In this document: positions 46,825 through 53,969 of the stretch, in pieces
Position numbering within the stretch: position 1 is the first letter of the stretch
Layout: each line of letters begins with the position of its first letter
NCBI RefSeq assembly: GCF_044386045.1
Contig: NZ_JBISCD010000040.1
Span: forward strand, 1,550,001-1,614,000
Length of the DNA: 64,000 nucleotides
Direction of reading: 5' to 3'
Source: Thalassobellus sediminis
Lineage (GTDB): Bacteria > Bacteroidota > Bacteroidia > Flavobacteriales > Flavobacteriaceae
Notes under the pieces: generated by a model
Told to the model about the DNA's origin: nothing
The model's database searches: none
What the model saw: the letters and a program-made list of their open reading frames with translations, nothing else
Made by a program: the position numbers and the translations under genes

Positions 46825-46859
46825 TGTTTTACTTAATTTTACAAAACAAGAATATTTAT

Positions 46860-46976
46860 ATGAAATATTGGAAACAATTTATTAATCAGTATTTTAAATT
46901 AAATAGACCTATTATTAAAGGCATAATATTTATGATTTTAACACTGTTAATTAAACAGCAATACTATAGTAACTAA
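46860..46976 (+). CDS. Possible 38-residue small membrane protein upstream of the PAS kinase
   Basis: An ATG at 46860 opens a frame of 38 codons with a hydrophobic segment (KGIIFMILTLLI) between basic ends (KYWKQF and KQQYYSN). Its TAA at 46974-46976 overlaps the kinase ATG as TAATG, a typical arrangement for translational coupling. It may be a real small membrane protein or a coupling leader. Chance is possible because of its short length. Confidence 0.4.
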   Translation: MKYWKQFINQYFKLNRPIIKGIIFMILTLLIKQQYYSN

Positions 46977-48217
46977 TGTTTCAAAGCGAGGATAATGTTT
47001 TTAATGTACTTTTTGAAGCTGTTTCAGAAGGGGTAATTGTAGTAGATAAACACCAAAAAATTGTAGCTACCAATAAATCTTCAGAAAGTATGTTTGGTTA
47101 TACTAAAGAGGAACTCTACAATCAGCATCTCAATGTTTTAATTCCTAAAACCTATCATTCAAATCATGGCGCTCATTTTGATGGCTTTATGGAGAAAAAG
47201 GAAAGCCGAAAAATGGGACGTGGTAGAGATTTATATGGAGCTCGGAAAGACGGAGCTGTTTTTCCAGTTGAAGCAGGGTTAAATCCTTTAGAAATTAATG
47301 GTGATACTTTTATAATGACTTTGGTTATAGATATCTCTATACGTAAGCAACAAGAATTAGAATTATTAGAATTAAATACTAAGTTAGAAAAGAAAGTGCT
47401 AGAGCGTACTAATGAGTTAACAAATACGGTTGAAAAATTAAAAATAGTAAATGGAGAGCGTGATGCTGAAATTAAGAAACGTATTGAAGCTCAAGATAAA
47501 ATAAGTGATGCACTTAAAAGAGAAAAGGAACTTAATGAATTAAAAACAAAGTTTTTATCCTTGGTGTCTCATGAATTTAAAACACCTTTAAGTGGCATTT
47601 TAACATCCTCAATGTTGTTAAGTAAATATAAATTAAGTGAACAACAAGAACGAAGAGATAAGCATATAAAAACAATTTCTGATAAAGTACACTACCTTAA
47701 TAATATATTAAATGATTTCTTATCTATTGAGAAATTAGAAACAGGAAAAATGAATTATAAACTAACTACCTTTAAATTGAGTAAAGTAGTAAATGAGGTG
47801 GTTTATAACGCTAATATGCTTTTAAAAGATGGTCAGGTAATTAATTATCCAGAGAATATAGACGATATGTCTTTGCATCAAGATGAGAAAATTATAGAAT
47901 TAGCATTATCAAATTTGGTAAATAATGCCATAAAGTATTCATCAGAAAACACAATTGTAGATATTGATGTAAAACAAGATAAAACACATACAACGTTTAA
48001 AATAAAAGATAACGGAATAGGCATTCCTTTAAAAGACCAAAAAAGTATTTTTAACCGTTATTTTAGAGCAGAAAACGCCTTACTAGCTCAAGGAACGGGT
48101 ATTGGATTAAATATTGTTAAAAGTCATTTAGAAAACTTAGGAGGTACTATAAGCTTTGTTAGTGAAGAAAACAAAGGAAGTATATTTACAATTATATTAC
48201 AAAATAAAGCTGATTAG
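46976..48217 (+). CDS. FixL-like PAS-domain sensor histidine kinase
   Basis: The 413 residues have an N-terminal PAS domain (about 5-122) and no transmembrane helix, a coiled coil (about 123-185), a HisKA domain with the phospho-accepting His at about 199 (SLVSHEFKTPLSG), and a HATPase domain with NLVNNAIKYS, DNGIGIP and GTGIGLNIVK. The PAS helix region SNHGAHFDGF and the strand GRGRDLYGARKDGAVFP resemble rhizobial FixL, whose haem histidine aligns near His64, but non-haem PAS domains share this pattern. The likely partner is the receiver-CRP protein 40 nt downstream. Confidence 0.9.
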   Translation: MFQSEDNVFNVLFEAVSEGVIVVDKHQKIVATNKSSESMFGYTKEELYNQHLNVLIPKTYHSNHGAHFDGFMEKKESRKMGRGRDLYGARKDGAVFPVEAGLNPLEINGDTFIMTLVIDISIRKQQELELLELNTKLEKKVLERTNELTNTVEKLKIVNGERDAEIKKRIEAQDKISDALKREKELNELKTKFLSLVSHEFKTPLSGILTSSMLLSKYKLSEQQERRDKHIKTISDKVHYLNNILNDFLSIEKLETGKMNYKLTTFKLSKVVNEVVYNANMLLKDGQVINYPENIDDMSLHQDEKIIELALSNLVNNAIKYSSENTIVDIDVKQDKTHTTFKIKDNGIGIPLKDQKSIFNRYFRAENALLAQGTGIGLNIVKSHLENLGGTISFVSEENKGSIFTIILQNKAD

Positions 48218-48257
48218 ATATTGCATCTAACTAGTATGAAGCAAAACAAAGTAACAG

Positions 48258-49307
48258 ATGAAGAAAATATTATTGATAGAAGATGATGTTGTTTTAAGAG
48301 AGAATACAGCAGAATTATTAGAACTATCTAATTATGAGGTAATAACAGCACCAAATGGTAAATTAGGTGTTGAAACAGCTATAAAATATTTACCTAATAT
48401 TGTTATTTGTGATATTATGATGCCAGAACTAGATGGTTATGGCGTTTTAGAAGCATTGGCTAAAACAGAAAGTACCAAATACATTCCTTTTATATTTTTA
48501 TCGGCAAAAACAGAGCGTAAAGATGTTAGAAAAGGTATGGATTTGGGAGCCGACGATTATATTACAAAACCCTTTGAAGAAGATGAGCTTATAAGTGCTA
48601 TAGAAAGCAGATTAGCTAAGGCGGCTATTTTAAAAGATGCACATGAGGAAAATGAAGAAAACGTTTCAGATGAAGGCGGTATTAGAACACTTAACGATTT
48701 AAAGAATTTTTTTGATGATAATGGTAAAGTTGTTGAATATACTCAAGGTGATATAGTTTATGAAGAAGGCCAAAATTCAAATTATATTTATTTAATTTCT
48801 AAAGGGTTAGTGAAATCTCATAAGTTTGATGAGCAAGGTAAAGATCTTACAACAGCTCTATATAAAGAAGATGATTTGTTTGGGTATACATCATTTACAC
48901 AAAACACAGTATATCAAGAAACTACAACAGCAATAAAAGAAACTGTTTTAGTTGGTGTTTCTAAAAACCAACTAAAAGAAGTACTTGAAAATAATCATAA
49001 AGTAACTTTAGAGTTAATTCAATTATTAACAGAAGATCTTACAGATGTAAAAGAGCATTTATTAGAAATGGCCTATAGTTCTGTTAAAAAAAGAACAGCA
49101 AATACCATCTTAAAATTTGCAGAAAAACTTAACAGAAAACCTGAAGATGTTATTAGGATTTCACGAAATGATTTAGCAAGTGTAGCAGGAATAGCTACAG
49201 AAAGTTTAATAAGAACACTTTCTAATTTTAAAGATAATAATATCATCGAAATTGAAGGTAGAAATATTAAGATTTTAGATTTAAATAAATTACAACAAGT
49301 AACTTAA
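48258..49307 (+). CDS. Response regulator with receiver domain fused to a CRP/FNR DNA-binding module
   Basis: The 349 residues consist of a receiver domain (1-122; acidic pair D9/D10, phospho-acceptor D52 in ICDIMMP, lysine in TKPF) and a linker. A cyclic-nucleotide-binding-type beta barrel follows (about 150-265), then a Crp helix-turn-helix (SRNDLASVAGIATESLIRTL). The recognition helix has E-x3-R as in FNR and CRP, which read TGA half-sites. The domain order amounts to FixJ and FixK in one chain. It follows the PAS kinase by 40 nt and is its probable phosphorylation target. It is a good candidate for binding the four TGA-N6-TCA sites. Confidence 0.92.
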   Translation: MKKILLIEDDVVLRENTAELLELSNYEVITAPNGKLGVETAIKYLPNIVICDIMMPELDGYGVLEALAKTESTKYIPFIFLSAKTERKDVRKGMDLGADDYITKPFEEDELISAIESRLAKAAILKDAHEENEENVSDEGGIRTLNDLKNFFDDNGKVVEYTQGDIVYEEGQNSNYIYLISKGLVKSHKFDEQGKDLTTALYKEDDLFGYTSFTQNTVYQETTTAIKETVLVGVSKNQLKEVLENNHKVTLELIQLLTEDLTDVKEHLLEMAYSSVKKRTANTILKFAEKLNRKPEDVIRISRNDLASVAGIATESLIRTLSNFKDNNIIEIEGRNIKILDLNKLQQVT

Positions 49308-49330
49308 TTTATTAAAATATAGGCGATTTA

Positions 49331-49373
49331 TGATATTGGTCATATTTCGTTAAACATCATGGATTTATTTTTG
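49331..49373 (+). promoter_or_regulatory. FNR/FixK-type site plus TAnnTTTG promoter of the second usp gene
   Basis: TGA-N6-TCA at 49331-49342 lies within ATGATATTGGTCAT (centre 49336.5), and TATTTTTG at 49366-49373 is a perfect -7 box. The distance is 29.5 bp, the fourth instance of this geometry. Confidence 0.72.
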
Positions 49374-49393
49374 TTTTTTACAAGAAGATAAGC

Positions 49394-50233
49394 ATGAAGA
49401 ATATTTTAATACCCACTGATTTTTCTGAAAACGCATGGAATGCCATTGAGTATGCACTCCGTTTTTTTAGTAAATCAACATGTAACTTTTATATATTACA
49501 TGTTAATACTTCCGGTGTTTTAGCATATAATGAAAATATTTCTGTTTTTGATGATACTACCGTTTCAAGTGTTTTAAAAAATTCTTCAAAAAAACTTTTA
49601 CAACAAACTATAAAACGAATTAATAAAAGGCCAAATTTAAATTCAAGTCATAGGTGCTTTCCTATTATGGATAATAATTATATTATCAATTCTATTAGAA
49701 AACAGGTCGCAGAAAAGAAGATTGATTATATAGTCATGGGAACTCGCGGGGCATCAGGTATTAATAAACTCGCTATTGGCAGCAATACAGGAAATGTCAT
49801 TACAAAAGTGAAATGTACAACATTAGTGGTACCAGAAAATGCCAAATACATAAATTTGAAAGAGATCGCTTTTCCAACAGATTTTTCATTTTTTTATCCT
49901 ACCGAAACATTACAGCCTATTGCTGATATTATTGAATCTTGTCATACAGCAGTAAGGGTTTTAAATATTAAAAGAAATGATGTTGAGCTAAATGAAGATC
50001 AACAAAAAAATAAAGAGTTTTTAGATGACTATTTTAATAGTAATGAACATAGTTTTCATTTTTTAACTAATAATCATATTGAAGATGCTATTCAGAATTT
50101 TGTTGAAAGTCGTAACATAAATCTAATAGCAATGTTAGCTAAAAATTTAAATTATTTTCAAAAAATATTATTTCACCCAACAACTCCAAAAATAAGTTAT
50201 TACACTGATATTCCTTTTTTAGTTTTGCATTAA
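49394..50233 (+). CDS. Universal stress protein with two Usp domains, second one degenerate
   Basis: The 279 residues contain two tandem Usp folds. The first has the ATP-binding motif GTRGASGINKLAIGSNTGNV. The second keeps the fold (KEIAFPTDFSFFYP at its start) but lacks the glycine-rich nucleotide motif, reading NLNYFQKILFHPTTPK instead. The gene lies between the REC-CRP regulator and the Fnr-like regulator and has its own FNR-type promoter, so it is likely induced at low oxygen. Confidence 0.9.
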   Translation: MKNILIPTDFSENAWNAIEYALRFFSKSTCNFYILHVNTSGVLAYNENISVFDDTTVSSVLKNSSKKLLQQTIKRINKRPNLNSSHRCFPIMDNNYIINSIRKQVAEKKIDYIVMGTRGASGINKLAIGSNTGNVITKVKCTTLVVPENAKYINLKEIAFPTDFSFFYPTETLQPIADIIESCHTAVRVLNIKRNDVELNEDQQKNKEFLDDYFNSNEHSFHFLTNNHIEDAIQNFVESRNINLIAMLAKNLNYFQKILFHPTTPKISYYTDIPFLVLH

Positions 50234-50285
50234 AGAAATATTAAAAAGGGCATTTTAGTTAGTTTTAATAAACATCAAAGTTATT

Positions 50286-50963
50286 ATGGGAAAGTGTGAA
50301 CAATGCATAATTAAACAATTTAATTCGCTTAAGTCTTTAAATAAAGAAGAATTAATACGTATCTCTGGTTGTAAAACATCAAGAGTTTTTAAAAAAGGAG
50401 AAATTATTTTTGAAGAAGGTGAAATTATAAATGGTGTTTATTGTATTAGAAATGGCATTTGTAAATTATCAAAATTAAGCGAAAACGGAAAAGATCAGAT
50501 TGTGAAAATGGTTGTAAAAGGACAACTATTAGGACAACGTTCGCTTATAACCGATGAGCCTTCAAACTTACAAGCAATGGCTTTAAACGATATGGAAGTT
50601 TGTTTTATTCCTAAAAGTGAAATAATTAGTGATTTAAAAACCAACTCTAAATTTTCATTTGATGTACTAAAGGATATGGCTCATGATTTAAAAGAAGCCG
50701 ATAATATTATAGTTAACATGGCTCAAAAAACGGTGCGTCAACGTTTGGCAGAAACCTTAGTTTATATTCACGATAGTTTTGGTGTCAATCCAGATAAAAC
50801 ATTAAGTATTTTATTATCACGTGAAGATTTTGCTAATATTGTTGGTACTGCAACCGAGTCTGCCATTCGAGTATTATCCCAATTTAAAAAAGAAGGTCTT
50901 ATTTCAACAATAGGCAAGCAAATAAAAATTGAAAACATAGGTGGGTTAAAACGAGTAGAGTAG
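50286..50963 (+). CDS. Crp/Fnr-family transcriptional regulator with N-terminal cysteines
   Basis: The 225 residues have an N-terminal cysteine motif (C4-x2-C7, then C29 in RISGCKTSR; further Cys at 53 and 59), a cNMP-binding-type barrel and a Crp helix-turn-helix (SREDFANIVGTATESAIRVL). The recognition helix keeps E-x3-R, suited to TGA/TCA half-sites. The cysteines recall the oxygen-labile cluster of E. coli Fnr, but the spacing differs, so an iron-sulphur cluster is only a possibility. It starts 52 nt after the usp gene and may be cotranscribed. Confidence 0.92.
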   Translation: MGKCEQCIIKQFNSLKSLNKEELIRISGCKTSRVFKKGEIIFEEGEIINGVYCIRNGICKLSKLSENGKDQIVKMVVKGQLLGQRSLITDEPSNLQAMALNDMEVCFIPKSEIISDLKTNSKFSFDVLKDMAHDLKEADNIIVNMAQKTVRQRLAETLVYIHDSFGVNPDKTLSILLSREDFANIVGTATESAIRVLSQFKKEGLISTIGKQIKIENIGGLKRVE

Positions 50964-51051
50964 CTTTAATCTAAATTGCTTTTAATACTATAGATAAATC
51001 TAATTGCATTAATTTATATCTTGTATAAGAATATTGTATTTTTATACAGCT

Positions 51052-52179
51052 ATGAAAAACAATAATACTTCTAGAAAAGGTTTCGTATTTAAAAAATATG
51101 AGGCACCTTATCAATCTCCATTTGATAAGCTTTTTGAAATTTTCAAAGAGTTAATAACACATACTTCAGGCGATTTTGATGAAGCCATAAATTGGTTACG
51201 CGAGTTAGATAAAGAGTATAAGCTTACTACTGCCGAATATACTATTGACGATTTTATTGAAGACCTAAAAAAGAAAGGGTTTATAAAAGAAGAAATAGAC
51301 CCAGACGGAAATGGAGATATTATTATCACTGCAAAAACAGAACGCGCTATTCGACAACAAGCTTTAGATCATATCTTTGGAAAAATAAAACGAAGCGGAC
51401 AAGGAAATCATAAAAGTAAAAGTGCAGGGATAGGTGATGAGCATACAGGCGATTTTAGAGCCTACCAATTTGGTGATGCTTTAGATAAGGTCTCAATAAC
51501 AGAAAGTTTGAAAAATGCTCAAATAAGTAATGGTATTGGTGATTTTAGTCTCTCTGAAGACGATTTGGTTGTAGAAGATACCATGCATAAATCTCAAATG
51601 AGTACGGTATTAATGATTGACATTAGCCATAGCATGATTCTTTATGGAGAAGATCGTATTACACCTGCAAAAAAGGTGGCGATGGCTTTAGCAGAACTTA
51701 TTATCACACGCTACCCAAAAGATACTTTAGATATTTTAGTATTTGGTAATGATGCTTGGCAAATAGAAATTAAAGATTTGCCTTATTTAAAAGTAGGGCC
51801 TTATCATACCAACACCGTTGCTGGTTTACAATTAGCAATGGATTTGTTACGACGGAAGCGAAATACCAACAAGCAAATTTTTATGATTACCGATGGTAAA
51901 CCAAGTTGTTTGCGTTTGCCTAGTGGCGAGTATTATAAAAATAGTAATGGTTTAGATACTCATATAGTTAATAAGTGTTATGCAATGGCACAACAAGCAC
52001 GTCGTTTACATATACCTATTACTACATTTATGATTGCACAAGATAATTACTTAATGCAATTTGTAAAAGAGTTTACTTATGCAAATCAAGGAAAAGCATT
52101 TTATACAGGACTTAAAGGTTTAGGTGAAATGATTTTTGAAGATTATGAAACAAACAGAAAAAAAAGAATTAGAGGATAA
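51052..52179 (+). CDS. VWA-domain (CoxE/ViaA-like) protein
   Basis: From the ATG at 51052 the protein has 375 residues: a charged N-terminal half and a C-terminal von Willebrand A domain (about 185-370). The metal-ion adhesion site is complete: DISHS and TDGKPS, with a conserved threonine between. It is cytoplasmic, with no signal. The gene precedes an AAA+ ATPase by 2 nt; VWA/AAA pairs such as CbbO-CbbQ and ViaA-RavA act as metal-cofactor or complex-assembly chaperones. An in-frame TTG at 51034 lies in an AT-rich promoter-like stretch and is rejected as the start. Confidence 0.88.
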   Translation: MKNNNTSRKGFVFKKYEAPYQSPFDKLFEIFKELITHTSGDFDEAINWLRELDKEYKLTTAEYTIDDFIEDLKKKGFIKEEIDPDGNGDIIITAKTERAIRQQALDHIFGKIKRSGQGNHKSKSAGIGDEHTGDFRAYQFGDALDKVSITESLKNAQISNGIGDFSLSEDDLVVEDTMHKSQMSTVLMIDISHSMILYGEDRITPAKKVAMALAELIITRYPKDTLDILVFGNDAWQIEIKDLPYLKVGPYHTNTVAGLQLAMDLLRRKRNTNKQIFMITDGKPSCLRLPSGEYYKNSNGLDTHIVNKCYAMAQQARRLHIPITTFMIAQDNYLMQFVKEFTYANQGKAFYTGLKGLGEMIFEDYETNRKKRIRG

Positions 52180-52181
52180 AG

Positions 52182-53648
52182 ATGAATATAGAAAATATTA
52201 AAACCTTAGGAGCTTTAAAAAAAGCGAATTATCAAAGTAAATCTATCAAAGACGAACTAAGAGATAATTTAATTCAGAAAATAAAAAATAAAGAAACCAC
52301 TTTTGAAGGTGTTCATGGTTATGAAAATACCGTGATTCCTGAATTAGAACGCGCTATTTTATCGCGTCATAATATTAATCTTTTAGGACTTAGAGGTCAA
52401 GCAAAAACAAGACTTGCTAGATTAATGTTGAACTTATTAGATGAATATATTCCTGTTGTTGAAGGTTCAGAAATTAATGATGATCCTTTAAATCCTATTT
52501 CGCGTTACGCAACTGAATTAATTAAAGAAAAAGGAGATAAAACACCCATCAATTGGTTACATAGAAGCGAACGTTTTGCCGAAAAATTAGCAACTCCAGA
52601 TGTTACGGTTGCCGATATTATAGGGGATGTAGATCCTATTAAAGCAGCTAATTTAAAGCTTAGTTATGCTGATGATCGCGTGATTCATTATGGTATGATT
52701 CCAAGAGCAAACCGTTGTATTTTTGTTATTAACGAGTTGCCCGATTTGCAAGCAAGAATTCAAGTGGCTTTATTCAATATTTTACAGGAAGGCGATATTC
52801 AAATTAGAGGCTTTAAGTTAAGGTTGCCTTTAGATATTCAGTTTTTGTTCACAGCAAATCCTGAGGATTATACCAATAGGGGTAGTATTGTAACGCCACT
52901 GAAAGATAGAATTGGTTCACAAATACTAACGCACTATCCCGTAGATATTGAAACTGCAAGACTCATTACAGAGCAGGAAGCACGATTAGTTGAAAGTCAA
53001 AAGCAAACCGTTATAGTGCCAGATTTGGCAAGAGATTTATTAGAACAAATTGTTTTTGAAGCTCGTGATAATGAATTTGTTGATGCCAAAAGTGGTGTGA
53101 GTGCCAGATTAAGTATAACAGCATTAGAAAATTTATTAAGTACAGCAGAAAGGCGTGCGTTAATTTCTGGTGATAAAATAACCATGTTACGGTTAAGCGA
53201 TTTTGTTGGTATCATTCCATCTATTACAGGAAAAGTAGAATTGGTTTATGAAGGCGAACAAGAAGGAGCTGCAGCTGTTGCTTATAATTTAATAGGTGAA
53301 GCTGTTAAAAGCTTGTTTTTAGAATTTTTTCCTGAGATTGAAAAACTAAGAAAACAAGATGATGAAAGTCCTTATGATGATATTGTGTCTTGGTTTTTTA
53401 ATCAAAAAGAAGGTTTTCAATTGTTAGACGACTTACGAGATAAAGAATATAAAAGCTTATTAGATGGTATTGCGCCATTAGATGATTTGTTGGCACAATA
53501 TCAACCTAATTTAAATAAAGAGGATACTTATTTTGCAAAAGAATTTGTGCTTTGGGCTTTAGTAGAGTATAAGCAATTAAGTAAACATCGTTTTGCCGAA
53601 GGTCTTCAATTTAAAGATCCGTATGGAAGTTTTATAAGTGGTATCTAG
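52182..53648 (+). CDS. MoxR/magnesium-chelatase-like AAA+ ATPase
   Basis: The 488 residues have an AAA+ core at about 40-330. Walker A reads GLRGQAKTRL (MoxR-like), and Walker B reads CIFVINELPDL, with asparagine replacing the usual aspartate before the catalytic glutamate. Sensor 1 is TANPEDYTNRG, and the arginine finger lies in TPLKDRIG. The helical lid and a C-terminal extension resemble the BchI/ChlI group. It is encoded with the VWA protein and probably works with it to remodel an unknown client. A long hairpin terminator follows the gene. Confidence 0.9.
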   Translation: MNIENIKTLGALKKANYQSKSIKDELRDNLIQKIKNKETTFEGVHGYENTVIPELERAILSRHNINLLGLRGQAKTRLARLMLNLLDEYIPVVEGSEINDDPLNPISRYATELIKEKGDKTPINWLHRSERFAEKLATPDVTVADIIGDVDPIKAANLKLSYADDRVIHYGMIPRANRCIFVINELPDLQARIQVALFNILQEGDIQIRGFKLRLPLDIQFLFTANPEDYTNRGSIVTPLKDRIGSQILTHYPVDIETARLITEQEARLVESQKQTVIVPDLARDLLEQIVFEARDNEFVDAKSGVSARLSITALENLLSTAERRALISGDKITMLRLSDFVGIIPSITGKVELVYEGEQEGAAAVAYNLIGEAVKSLFLEFFPEIEKLRKQDDESPYDDIVSWFFNQKEGFQLLDDLRDKEYKSLLDGIAPLDDLLAQYQPNLNKEDTYFAKEFVLWALVEYKQLSKHRFAEGLQFKDPYGSFISGI

Positions 53649-53680
53649 TTTATAATAAGTATTTCTGTTTTTTAATATTA

Positions 53681-53718
53681 AAAAGCGCATAATCGAATGA
53701 TTTCGGTTATGCGCTTTT
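53681..53718 (+). terminator. Terminator of the VWA-AAA operon
   Basis: AAAAGCGCATAA (53681-53692) pairs with TTATGCGCTTTT (53707-53718); CGAA and TTCG extend the stem inside. The T-rich flank follows. Confidence 0.85.
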
Positions 53719-53969
53719 GTTTTATTAGTGGAATTTATTCTTGTTTTTGTAATTCACATATTCATTTTTTAAGCGGTTTATTTTTTTAAATACTCATTTT
53801 TGAGTAGGTGATATTTTTATTTTACTAAAAATAATTAACGAGTCTTAGAAGCCTGTTTTTAAAGGGTCTTGTTCGTCGTTTTTTCAGTATCTTAAGCAAA
53901 ACAAACAGTTTTTTAGGCGATTTCAATCCCTAAATAAGTCAACAAAACACTATAGCTTTTTATTAAATT
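53719..53969. promoter_or_regulatory. Upstream region of the sugar cluster with an inverted repeat
   Basis: There is no gene in this 250-bp gap. TACTCA (53791-53796) and TGAGTA (53801-53806) form an inverted repeat with a TTTT spacer, a candidate operator or small hairpin. I find no clear TAnnTTTG box close to the first gene, and no recognisable riboswitch. Confidence 0.3.

Noticed and set aside
46848..46855. Symmetrical use of the ccoI dyad for the kinase gene
   Set aside because: The expected position on the plus strand reads AAGAATAT, not a -7 box; TAATTTTA at 46834 is at the wrong distance.
49330..49343. Treating the AT-rich dyads as chance palindromes
   Set aside because: Rejected as the explanation because the spacing to the -7 box is the same at all four places, including the less symmetrical TATTGG and CTTTCG spacers.
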